The translations under genes were made by a program, and so were the position numbers. The notes under the pieces are model-generated. The model had not been told where the DNA came from. It ran no database searches and worked only from the letters and a program-made list of their open reading frames with translations. From positions 868,001-932,000 of the forward strand of contig JAALGZ010000003.1 in assembly GCA_015227615.1 (NCBI GenBank): 64,000 bases of DNA. The letters run 5' to 3'. The stretch is from Labyrinthula sp. Ha (lineage: Eukaryota; Sar; Bigyra; Labyrinthulida; Labyrinthulaceae). Shown in pieces: positions 22,000-32,360 of the stretch (positions within the stretch are counted from its first letter, which is position 1; the number at the start of each line of letters is the position of its first letter).

Positions 22000-24900
22000 C
22001 AATCCGCAAGAGCAAGTATGCCATTACCAGTGGTAATGCACCCTTGCATTCTCATTTCATAGTAGTTCATGTGTTACACACAAGAGAAGGAAACAAAAAC
22101 AAGAGATAGTTTTATTGTCTGAAGACATATATTTATTATTTGATATGAATGGATAATAAAATATATTTATGAAAATAAAATAAAATATATTATTCATTCT
22201 GAGAAAACCATAAATTTATCAAACTAGTTGACATGGCCTTAAGTCTATTGACAACTTTCTAAATTACTGTCCAGCTGACAAGGTTTATGTACATACTACA
22301 AAGAATTCATATTAAGCAGATATAAAATTATTGTTAGTTTTTATTTCTTATTTTTTGCAATGTTTGATAAAGCTATTAAACCTTTTCTCCTGGCATTGGC
22401 TCCGTATTTCATTATTACTATTTTCGCTGTTGACGAGGATGCGTTTAACCTCATTATCTTGATTCAAATTTTTCACTTATTTAAAAATAAGCGCCAAACT
22501 CGATGGAACGTATTAATTCTTTAAGCATAATTGCTTTCATTCTAATTATCAATAGGAAGATATGGACATTGATTCATATGAAATGATAGTGTTTTCTTTC
22601 TGATTATCAAGTAAATGTCATTAGAAGGCTAGGCCACATGGTTTTATTTCAAGCGAAAAGTATCGATTATATTCATTTTTTTATCGTATGAAAACCTTTA
22701 AAAGAGGACCACATAGCCAATTTTCCCTCTTTCTGGGTTACTCCCAGATCATTTTAATTAGATTCTTGTATGGTCCCAAAATGAAAATAGAGTTCTCGAC
22801 TAAAAACACAAGGTCATGTGGTGCAATCTCTGAATAAAATCAAATTGATTATCATTGTTCACTGAAAATGAACATGTTCTTTACAGTGGTTTTCACAGAG
22901 AAAAATATGGGTAAAATATTCTTTGATAAATTATCAATTACACAAATTCAACCCCTAACTATAGCACGTCGTTTTGCCATAGATACTTGCATGCAACTTC
23001 TTATTTTTCTTTAATAGACCCTTTTAGAAAAAGAAAGAAACACTAGTTTAATAATCGATTCCAATATTTTCTACCATATGGGCCGTTACTTTACTTTTTA
23101 CTCTATTTGGTAGATCTAACAACTTTGATTTTCTAAGTAACTGTATACCGCTCTTCAACCTAATTTACCTGTTATAGTAAGGTTTTCATGGCATGATACA
23201 TCTCACAGATATGATTTCTACAGTGCAGTCTGAACAGAGAAATCTCATTCACATATTAAGTAACGTGGCTTCTAACAAGTTGACGATGTTTTATGAGGAG
23301 ATCATAGATGTTTCGAAATCATCTCTTGTGCAACGATCAGCGTAAGAAATGAACTTTTATCTCTATGTAACAAGTCCAATATATTTTGTCTTATTGAGGA
23401 AAGATGGAATATACTACATTTAAATAAAGTTAAAAAATGCCAGAGCAACAAATTTAGAAGGTAAATATGTTCCATTATTGGATTTTGGGAAAATAAGTTT
23501 AGTTGTAGAGATATGCCTCCTCCTGCTGCGTTATAATGTCTAGTTAGTTACGAACATCCATACTGTAAAAAACAGTTTTCTTATTCTTATTCAAGGAGAA
23601 AGTAGTTTTAATTATTTTAAATTAAGTGTTAGAAAAATATGTTTTTTTTATTCTAGTTTTAAGTTATAGCGCACTGGTTTGAGCGATTTCAGAAATCGTA
23701 AAGCAGCAAAATATAATTTCATCGATGTTTAAGTATAGTAAATCAATTCATTTGCTTTAAATGCAACTTATCTCCAGCAAGATTTAGCATGTCTCAGTTA
23801 AAAGTGATTTTAAAATATAAGGGGAGTAGAACTAGGTTGAGATTGCACTCTAAACATGACCTTTTTAGTACACTTCTACAGAATAGAATCTCATTAAAAG
23901 TTGTTAACACTCGTCGTAGTAAGTTCAGTTATCCTTGAAGAAATAGCCCGAGTAGTAGCTTAGTTCTTTTATAGAATTACTAAAGGCAAAGTCGAATTTA
24001 TGTTTTTCTATTTCAACATTTTCTATTTTGTTAAATATATATTATCCAAGGTTTTATTTTATTTTGTTTGCAAAATTAAGTTCCCTAGGTGTAATGCTAA
24101 ACTTAATAGAGGTATGTAATTAAAGTAGATATTCTGCTAGTATCAGAGCAATTATTCTTCAAATGAAGCTTGACAAATTATCGGGAAAACAAGTTTTTCC
24201 ATATCTTTATACTTATTCTTCTACCTGTAAAAAAATTTACGAACTGGAACCTTCGATGGAGGGGAGACAGAGATGTTACTGGGTTGATATTAGACATTTC
24301 CTACGAGTCACTATTACATAATAACGACTGAAACAAAAATAAAACCAAACACTGGTTTGTTTATATAAAAAATTATTCCACTTATAGGCAATTCAAATAA
24401 ATAAATACTTCAATACTTTTGGAAAATATGCGAGTATAATTAATTTGAACTCGTTAGCATGCTTCAACATTAAAATTAGAAAACTTGATATCTTTTTACT
24501 TAGGTTCACAGAGTTTATCAAGATCTGAAGAACTGATATGTCAATTTAATTTTTGGATCCATATTATTTGCTAACCGAGAGAAACGTAACAGAAACAGTT
24601 TTTTTGCATGAATGGTGAAAGTCGGCCATTCAACATAACAACAGAAATCAAAATCATATCGGGGTAACGAAAAGCACTGGATAGGCTCGTTCCCAGCAAA
24701 TTGTCCGAGTTCTTGAACGATTTTTAAATTGAATTCTTGAAAACCCAAGAAAATTGGAAATAAAACGAGTCAAAATAAATAAAAGCTTAAATTTCAATTT
24801 TTTATATTAGTATACAAATCGATGAAGAAGGTTTTGTAGATGGTTACTTAGGAAAGGGTTCTTATATTTAATCCTGCTGGCATAGTTTTGGTAGAGCATT

Positions 24901-25948
24901 GAAATGTCAGAATTGTTATCACTCTCATTGAAGCTTTCAAAAGTTTTATGAAATGATGCACAATGCTTTTTGGGCGCTATTTCAATTTTAACATCGTGAC
25001 ACGGTCTTTGTTTTGTCAGGGGAAACTTGAAACCTGTTGCTTCAAGATTCGAAATTTTCTATCAATTCTCTACAAAGGAGAGAAAAATAAGTTTCTCTGG
25101 GACATTATTTCCTTTGGTATCATTCCGGGATAATGCAGTAACCTCAATTTTCCGTGATGTCAAACCACTTGTTAACTCAGCATTGAAGCTAAAAAATTAA
25201 ACTTCCCTTTAACCACCCAAGTAGTCTGCTCTCGACTTCTCTGCTTCCTTCGATTATTCTCTTAGATATTATTTCTACTGTAAAAATTAAATAGTTGGAC
25301 TTTTGAATTTAACCGATTGTGACTATGAGGAAAGGTATTATGTCCTAAACCGTTAGACATACAGAGGGTGCTCAAACAATAGGTGTATTAAGACATGAGT
25401 ATCTTAGTCCAAGAATCAGCCAACAATTTAAAAAATCATTAAGAATAAGTTAATTTAGTGTATTACGCATTTATTTTTGTAATTCTGATTCTTGTTCTTC
25501 TGATGAATGACTGATCTGGATCGTTTAACCAAGAATGAGTTCTAGTTTAGTTGTTCATATGCCACCCAACAGCTCGTCAAGAACCATGTGAGTTCACTCT
25601 TATAACATATTACTTAAATTGTTTTATATGATCTGAACTAAAATAAAATTTTCTTATGAGGAGTTTCTTATTTTGGTAACATATCTGACAAGGGGTTCGT
25701 ATAACTTAATTTGATTCACGGTAAACAAGATGTAACATTACACCAAGTAAAGACTCAAGAATATAGAATTAAATATATGTTGATACAAGAAATATTTTAT
25801 GATAGAAGAGTTTTGCTGTTTAAACTGGAGACTAGCAGAAAAGGCTTTAAGAATATTTTTCTAAAAAATTGTCTCCCAAGAAAAAGAAACCGTTAGAAAA
25901 TATATACAATACTGCATTACTGTAGATACAATCACGAAAGAAAGCCTA
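22000..25948. other. Gene desert between formin and EXO1
   Basis: 3.9 kb of AT-rich sequence. The 5' regions of the divergent formin and EXO1 genes must lie at its two ends, but I see no clear promoter motif, repeat or gene. A 61-codon open frame at 25711-25896 and a 76-codon one at 24518-24748 (minus) have no recognisable features. Confidence 0.55.
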
Positions 25949-28201
25949 ATGGGGATAAACAGATTGTTTCCCTTCCTCAAAAAAAGAGGTTTGGTAAAGC
26001 AAATATCTCTTTCAAATCTCTCAAATCAAGTATGTGCAGTTGATACTTATTCGTGGCTACACCATGCTAAACACGCGTATCCGATAGAACTCTTTCTTCA
26101 CCCGTTTGGATATTCCCCTTCAGTAATAAGATTTGTTCTTTCCAAGGTTAAGATGTTACAAACTTACGAAATTAAACCAATATTAGTTTTTGATGGAGGA
26201 AAATTTCCGCTAAAGACGTCTGTTGAGTCATCTAGGCATCAACTTCGGCTTGAAGCAAGGATTAAAGGGTTTCGGGTTATAGTTCGGAAAAAGTTTTGGA
26301 ACAAGTTTCAATTTGAAAACGTACTTTTCTCTATGAAAAATAAACAAATTTCTTTTTTATCGTCAACTCCATCTAATCCAGTAGCTTTGCATTCACTAAA
26401 CACCTTTCGAGAAGCTTTGTTTAATTAGAGCTTTACTCTGAAAGAACAAGACTTCACCTTTTTATCTGAAATAAAATTATACTTTGAAAATGAGGACGAA
26501 ATTCAATCATTGTCAAAGAAAATGTGCTCTCAACTGACATCTGCAGAAAAAAACATATTTGGGCAAGCGGTTGATATTAAACCTTTCTTGGCACATAAAC
26601 TAATCCAAGACTTGAAGAAAGAAGGTATCGAATACATTGTTGCCCCCTTTGAAGCTGATCCTCAACTTGGAAAGCTTTGCTTAAATAGATCAGTCGACTT
26701 TGTTGTTTCTGAAGACTCTGATTGTCTTGTTTTTGGATGTACAAGCGTTCTTACCAAACTCGGTAGAGGATCAAGTGGAAACATATTGGAGGGTGAATAC
26801 TTAAATTTGCAAGACATTCTGGACAGTTTGAAAATATCTTTTTCTACTTTTGTTGATTTTTGCATTTTATGTGGTTGCGATTATTTAAAAAATATCAAAG
26901 GTTTTGGACCTGAAAAAGCATATCTAGCAATACAATCTCTGAATCCAGCAAGAAAGTCTTTCTCAAGCTTGGACACTTTACGAACGATTACTCGAACCTC
27001 CAACGGGAAGTTTTTTTTTGATGATGAGTACAAAATCTCGTTTTTAAGAACGAAGTTAGCCTTCAAGTTTCACCCTGTTTTTCAAGGTTTAACTGAGCAC
27101 AGGTTGGTCTTTCTCAACAATGAAGATGCAAATTTAGATCCCACTTTAAAAGAATTAAAACAATATTACATGGGTCAAATTGCGCGGTTTAGTTTGAAGC
27201 CTCATTTAGCCGATCTTTGCACAGAAACTTTGGATCTCTCTTTTTTAAAACCTGATCTCTTCAAACTGGCAGAAGAAGATACAGAACTATTAAAAAAAAT
27301 TGCGCAAGGGGACTTTGACCCAGAAAATAGAAAACCTTTCCCCAAAGGGATTGAAAAAAGTACAAATGCGCATGAATCTCGGACTACTAGTGCCGAACAT
27401 TCAAGAATTAGTAAGTATTTTTCATCTAAGCGGCAAATTAGTCCGCAAAAAAAAGGTTCTCATAACATGTTAGACCGTCATATGTATCCTACAAGGCGAA
27501 CCAAGCGAAGTTTAATCTCTCAGAGTTCCAATCGGTGGAAAAATCACATTGTAACCAAACCTTTCAAACCTCTGAAATCCTCTGGTTCAGAGCAGACTCA
27601 GAGTAGTCTCGATTCGACTGCCTCACATATGAACCAAAGTAGAGTATTTTATCAATCAAAACTCGTTTCTCCAAATTGTACACCATTACCTTTCCCAAAA
27701 GTTCCAACTACTATTAAAGCAAAACCGAAACAGAAAAAACAAGTTACACCTTTGAGAAGTAACATTTTTACTACTTTGCGCAAACATCCAAGTCGAAATT
27801 TACTTGTGAAAGAAGTTAATTCAAACGTGAGTATAAGTTTCTCCTCATTTAGACCTAAAATACAAGAGAAGTCCAGCATGAACCAAGAAGTTACAAGGAT
27901 TAAAGAGAATTTGGTTGATCTTACCAAGCCTCAACCATGCCATACAGAGGTTGCTAAATCTGCTTTTAAAATTCGGCGAAAACTTTTCGCACTTGATAAT
28001 GAAGAAGCTGAGTCAAAGAAAATTATAAATATTAGTGGAAACAACAAAAGCAATTCTAATGGCGTCCGTTTTGGAAAAATTAATTTCACATCATCTGACC
28101 TTCAACACACACATGTAGTTAATCTTGTTGATGATGAAAGCTGCAGGAAGAAGCTGTCAACAACACCCTCATTCAAGAGATATACATTTTCCACAAAATA
28201 A
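25949..28201 (+). CDS. EXO1: Exonuclease 1 (XPG/FEN1-family 5'-3' exonuclease)
   Basis: The N-region begins MGINRLFPFLKKRGLVKQI and carries VDTYSWLHHAKH and LVFDGGKFP. The I-region has VAPFEADPQLG, SEDSDCLVFG and the helix-hairpin motif GCDYLKNIKGFGPEKAY, so all the acidic metal ligands of the family are present. A long Lys/Ser-rich disordered tail follows, as in EXO1 proteins that bind mismatch-repair factors. The two halves share one frame but are separated by an in-frame TAG at 26426-26428. A 48-nt phase-0 GT-AG stretch (26381-26428) removes it and is the favoured intron, giving 734 residues. This leaves about 65 extra residues between RIKG and KMCSQLTSAEK compared with human EXO1. Removing 26276-26518 instead would restore the human spacing exactly. 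The enzyme acts in mismatch repair and double-strand-break resection. It is convergent with the DUF1764 gene, 30 bp apart. Confidence 0.88.
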
Positions 28202-28231
28202 TTTAGGAATGAAATAGAAATTCTGTGACGT

Positions 28232-28621
28232 TTAAAAACAACATTGACAATCAAAAGGACAATCTTTAGTACCTCCTCCTTGACCAATCCTCAGTGCCTC
28301 TTCTGTATATACATTCAGCCCAAGCTTTTGATCAAACCTTTTACCTTTTATTTCTACCTCGTTGGTGCCGCTGGGCAAAATATTTTTTTGAGAGTGAAGG
28401 CTTTGACTTACTGTTTTCTTTTGTTTCTTTCTTGGCTGCAAGAGCTCCTGTTCTTCTGTCAATTTCTTTATTGTTTTCACTGAACGTTTCTCGTTGTTTT
28501 GGTTACTTTGTGTTAAAACATTAGTGTCTTTATTCAAAGAAAAGATATCGTCTATTTCATTGGACTTTGTATCCAAAGTTTTTTTCTTTTTGCTTTTCTT
28601 CCTTTTCTTTGTGGTGCTCAT
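28232..28621 (-). CDS. DUF1764 family protein
   Basis: A 129-residue single-exon protein. The first 80 residues are Lys/Ser/Thr/Asn-rich and disordered, with several basic clusters (TTKKRKKSKKKK, QPRKKQKK) that look like nuclear or nucleolar signals. The C-terminus holds the family hallmark: a GLNVYTEEALRIGQGGGTKD segment running directly into CPFDCQCCF at the very end. This arrangement (YTEEEL-x-IGxGGGT then CPFDCxCCF) is characteristic of the small eukaryotic DUF1764 family, whose function is not established; the Cys-rich end could bind metal. The start is the first ATG, at 28621. It is divergent from the uL3m gene, sharing a 163-bp promoter region. Confidence 0.92.
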   Translation of the reverse strand: MSTTKKRKKSKKKKTLDTKSNEIDDIFSLNKDTNVLTQSNQNNEKRSVKTIKKLTEEQELLQPRKKQKKTVSQSLHSQKNILPSGTNEVEIKGKRFDQKLGLNVYTEEALRIGQGGGTKDCPFDCQCCF

Positions 28622-28784
28622 TAAAGATATTCCTTTCTATCAATAACCTTTTAACGGAATTTTGTAGCAAGCTCTACTACAATTCTTGATAGAATTAGTA
28701 CCGTTAACGTACCTAGAGACTTTTTGACCAATCAAATACACGAATAGTGCAACCCATCCAATCAAATCAGCAGGTAAGATAAAA
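28622..28784. promoter_or_regulatory. Bidirectional promoter with two CCAATCAAAT boxes
   Basis: The 163 bp between the divergent DUF1764 and uL3m start codons contain two identical CCAATCAAAT boxes at 28728-28737 and 28758-28767, exactly 30 bp apart, the second ending 17 bp before the uL3m ATG. The upstream box sits in TTGACCAATCA, which also occurs upstream of the minus-strand G-alpha gene at 57373-57383. Binding by an NF-Y-like factor is inference. Confidence 0.5.
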
Positions 28785-29776
28785 ATGCAAAACCTTAAGA
28801 AACTAAACCCTTTCATCAAGAATGTGTTTCTTCCTCAAAGAAGCATGAAGACAAGAGTAAAGAATCCAGGAGCTAGCACGATGCCAAGACGACCAGGTGT
28901 TATCGCGCTAAAATGTGGAATGATCCCACATTTCGATGAATTTGGTGTCAAGTCAGCTCTTACAGTGCTTCAACTGGAAAATAACCAAGTTATCGATTTG
29001 AAATCCTACAAGAAAAAACCTAACCCAAACAGTACCGAATCGGAAGAATTTTACTCGGTTTTAATAGGGTCTGGACTTGCTAAACCTCACCGTCTCACTC
29101 CTTCAGTTCTCTCACTTTGTAAAAAACACAATCTACCTCCTAAAAGACATTTAGCTGAGTTTAGAATTTGCAACAAAACATTTGAAGAATTAAGTCAAAT
29201 GAATAATTTAGTTGGAAAGAAAATTTCTGCAGATCACTTTCTTCCGGGTCAATATGTTGATATTCAAGGAAAGTAGTTTTTTATCTCTAGTTAGTGAATA
29301 GGTCAATCGGCAAAGGATTTCAAGGTGGAATGAAGCGACATGGATTTAAAGGTCAAGCTGCAAGTCATGGTGTTAGTTTAGCTCATAGAGCTATTGGATC
29401 TACAAATGCAGTTGATCCTGGTAGAGTTTTCAAAGGAAAGAAAATGCCTGGTCAAATGGGTGCAAAAACTGTTACTGTGCAAAACTTAAAGGTGATGAAA
29501 GTCGATCCTGAACAAGGTTTGGTTTTTGTAAGAGGACATGTACCTGGTAAAAGAGGTTCAATGGTAAAAATGATCGATGCTAAAAAAAAGATTCATGGAT
29601 TCAAAGGAGTTCTTGATCAAAAACTGCTAGATGATTTTGATAATTATAAGCTCAGTGTTCGGGAGACACTCAAAATTGAGCTTCCTTTCCCTGCACAGTT
29701 TGAGGATCCAGAGTTTGACCATCAGCCTTTAAGTTTACCCAAGCAAGAGAAAAACCCTATTGCTCTACTTCACTAA
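28785..29776 (+). CDS. MRPL3: Mitochondrial large-subunit ribosomal protein uL3m
   Basis: Two exons, 28785-29272 and 29302-29776, joined across a 29-nt GT-AG intron, give 320 residues. The splice restores the hallmark uL3 segment [20 protein letters not shown], followed by [20 protein letters not shown] and [19 protein letters not shown]. The N-terminus (about 30 residues: Lys/Arg/Asn with few acids) fits a mitochondrial targeting sequence, and [20 protein letters not shown] starts the mature fold. Length and sequence match the bacterial-type mitochondrial L3 rather than the longer cytosolic RPL3. uL3 contacts 23S rRNA near the peptidyl-transferase centre. The gene shares a promoter region with DUF1764 and is convergent with the 7TM-RGS gene, 77 bp away. 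Confidence 0.95.
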
Positions 29777-29853
29777 CTAAATACATAGCTCTAAGTCTTG
29801 TTTTCCACTTTTTCTTCTCCAATACTTCTGTTTTTTATATTCAAATTATACAT

Positions 29854-31206
29854 TTACTCCATTCCACTAAATTTCTTAAACAACTTTGTTTTTGCAAATC
29901 GGGGAAAACTGTCTTGTTTCATTATTCGAAAAATTTCTGTCAAAGCCTCATCAAAAATTTGAAAAGTAATCTCATTAACTTCAAACTTTGTTTTAGTTTT
30001 TACAATTACTGAATCACTGACATTAATCAAAAAGTCTTTTCCCCCCATGAATCTTGCAAACAAAGCTTTAGCAATGTCTTCCCTAACATGAATTTCCATG
30101 GTTTGAAAATTGTTCTTCCATTTCATTACATTCTCGTAAAAATTAAGGTTTTCAACTGAAAATTCATGCACTAGATAACCTCTAAAAAGCTTTGTTCCTG
30201 TTTTTGATGCCAAAACCTCTTCGAGAGAAATTTTAGGAGTAACTCCTTGTGTCCTAAAAACCCAAACAACAATTAAAGGAGCAACAGTCGAATTAGCGTA
30301 AGCCATCGAAATAAGAACCATGTGCAGTCCAAACCAAGACAGACCGACTGCCACTCCATCTTCATTTTTTCTTGGCAAAATCATTGACAAAACCACTGCA
30401 AACGCAGATGCAACAGCAAGTAGAAATCCATTGCGAATCTCACGCAGAACAAGGTAAGGATCTGGCATTGTTCTTGCAAGTCTTTGTACATAGACAGACA
30501 AGCCTACACCAATGAAAGAAGCAATCATGTGAGGCAGAAAAAAAGAAATTCCGAATTGGTTTGCACAAACGTCCGCGAACATTCCTCTATCGCATTCACT
30601 GTAGGACAAAAATGAAACGAGAACCACAAGGGAAGCACCAACTAAAATGGGCTTTAACCTGTCTAGTTTAACTTGATTCCTTTTTGTAGAAAGTTTGCTC
30701 AGCCATTTACTAGCAGGACTTCCTTTAACAGATTCTGCATGAACTTTTTTCTTAATTTCACTCTGCTTTGATGCTAACTTTTCAACTTCTTTGAAACCAG
30801 TTACAGATATGGCAGTAGTAGGATCATTAAACTCATTCGCTAGACTTTCATTAGATCGTATATGAGCAAGCCATTCAAAAAGTCTATTTGCAAGAATGAG
30901 AACAAATACTGGAAAAGGAAAGTTTAGGATAAAAAGGAATGGAAAGCATTTTAATGTTTCTTGAACAGGGAACAGCCTATTTCCCGTATTAGTTAAAACT
31001 ATTAGCGCCCAAGCGACATCAAGCATGACTACGTTCTCAAAAATTCGTACTTTTAGTGCTGGTTCTTTCTTCTTAAACTTGATCCAAAGTGGAATTGAAA
31101 CACCAATGCAAACAATATGTAACAATACAAAAACCCAGTATAGTTTTTCTAATATAGAAGAATAAGTAGTTTTAGGTAGACAATCTTCGTATGTTTCATT
31201 AAGCAT
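29854..31206 (-). CDS. Seven-transmembrane protein with C-terminal RGS domain
   Basis: A 450-residue single exon. Hydrophobic segments at about 22-43, 57-75, 86-106, 185-203, 222-241, 259-277 and 288-316 give seven membrane passes, with a basic cytoplasmic loop (about 115-182) between the third and fourth. Residues about 326-447 form an RGS domain: ISLEEVLASKTGTKLFRGYL, then EFSVENLNFYENVMKWK, and FDEALTEIFRIMKQDSFPRF near the end match the helices of the RGS fold. RGS domains speed GTP hydrolysis by G-alpha. 7TM-RGS fusions are known from plants (AtRGS1) and various protists. Two G-alpha genes lie 22-26 kb away on the same contig, so candidate partners are at hand; the pairing is inference. 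The ligand is unknown. Confidence 0.88.
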   Translation of the reverse strand: MLNETYEDCLPKTTYSSILEKLYWVFVLLHIVCIGVSIPLWIKFKKKEPALKVRIFENVVMLDVAWALIVLTNTGNRLFPVQETLKCFPFLFILNFPFPVFVLILANRLFEWLAHIRSNESLANEFNDPTTAISVTGFKEVEKLASKQSEIKKKVHAESVKGSPASKWLSKLSTKRNQVKLDRLKPILVGASLVVLVSFLSYSECDRGMFADVCANQFGISFFLPHMIASFIGVGLSVYVQRLARTMPDPYLVLREIRNGFLLAVASAFAVVLSMILPRKNEDGVAVGLSWFGLHMVLISMAYANSTVAPLIVVWVFRTQGVTPKISLEEVLASKTGTKLFRGYLVHEFSVENLNFYENVMKWKNNFQTMEIHVREDIAKALFARFMGGKDFLINVSDSVIVKTKTKFEVNEITFQIFDEALTEIFRIMKQDSFPRFAKTKLFKKFSGME

Positions 31207-31695
31207 ATTTATTTTAAAAACTTAACAGCTAGAACTAAAAATAAAAAAGCAATTCGTTTGATTTTGATCTAGTTTCTAATCCTAGCTATATTTAGTTCTG
31301 TAAGATGTGGTTTAAGCTTGATTACGTCGTCCGAGCACTTGGTACAAGATTATCTCTACCTCTACTCTAAAGCATATACATATTATATATAGCTCTAAAG
31401 GTCAAAATGCAAAAGATCATTCTTTTACAACATCTGAAGCTCAACATATTTTTATGAGTAGTCTTTGTTTTGACTGAACTTCTAGTTCTTTCTCTAGATT
31501 TAGCTTTATTTTTCTAGACCATACTAAAAACAAACAGTATTCCAATTAAGTACATTTAAAAGAATTAAGTTCACTGAATTTGTGTACACATTACAATATA
31601 ATATTTACAAAGACTAATTTCTCCAAAAACAATCTGTATTCAAGATCTATCCTTTACATTAACTTCATAATTTCCGACCCTTGACAACTTCTTTC
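31207..31695. other. 489-bp intergenic region
   Basis: It lies between the start of the 7TM-RGS gene and the end of the UBE2H-like gene, both on the minus strand, so it should hold the 7TM-RGS promoter and the UBE2H 3' end. It is AT-rich, and I see no distinct motif. Confidence 0.5.
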
Positions 31696-32360
31696 TCAAA
31701 ACTCAAAATCAAAGGAAGGATCTTCTATTTCGCCTTCTACTTCAAGAATACATTCCATACCCTCATTACGAACAGATGTTGGTTTACTATTCGTAGAATT
31801 TTCCTCCATTGCACAATCAACCTCCACATCTGTTGACGCGTTTGTAGAAACTGTCATTAAACTATTAAATCGAGGATGGTTTTTATTTTTTTCAACACCA
31901 ACTTTCTCAATTTTTTTTCTTTTTGGATTTGAAGCGTATCGATCAACTAAATCACGAACTTTTTCTTCATAGTCTTCTTCGGATTGAAGTAGTAAAGAAG
32001 CCGCTTCTGCATTTAGCGGATCAGAGGGGTTTGGATAAGTAAGCAACTGAGGGAGAAAAACTTCAAATATATTTAATAGATCATACATAGGACTCCAAGT
32101 TTGGTTAATGACATCCAAACACACAGTTCCTGAACGAAGATCAACATTTGGGTGATATATTTTATTCTTGAATCCGATAGAAGGAGAACAAAAGGGGTAT
32201 TCAGAAGGTAAAGCTACACGTACTTTCCATAAGCCATCTTCATATGGGGCTAATAAATAAGAGTTATAGTTGAAAGTTTACTTTCTTTTGGTCCGTGGAA
32301 AGTAACAAAAAACTCATCGTCATTGCGCTGTACTCGTTCTACTTTGTAGTCGCTCATCAT
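31696..32360 (-). CDS. UBE2H: Ubiquitin-conjugating enzyme E2, UBE2H/Ubc8 type
   Basis: Exons 32282-32360 and 31696-32249 are joined by a 32-nt GT-AG intron. The join recreates [20 protein letters not shown], a highly conserved E2 segment. The catalytic Cys is residue 70 in [19 protein letters not shown], and [17 protein letters not shown] follows; both runs closely match UBE2H/Ubc8, which ubiquitinates gluconeogenic enzymes in yeast (with the GID E3) and histones in vitro. The C-terminal 70 residues are variable and end in an acidic tail ([15 protein letters not shown]), as in UBE2H. The predicted N-terminus ([11 protein letters not shown]) is about 17 residues shorter than in human UBE2H, so the first helix is abbreviated. 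A possible 29-nt intron just upstream of the ATG joins to a frame with a stop, so I kept the ATG at 32360. Confidence 0.93.

Noticed and set aside
26426-26428. Reassigned TAG codon (variant genetic code) to explain the stop in EXO1
   Set aside because: TAG ends the AAA ATPase and RIB43A genes at sensible positions, so it works as a stop here.
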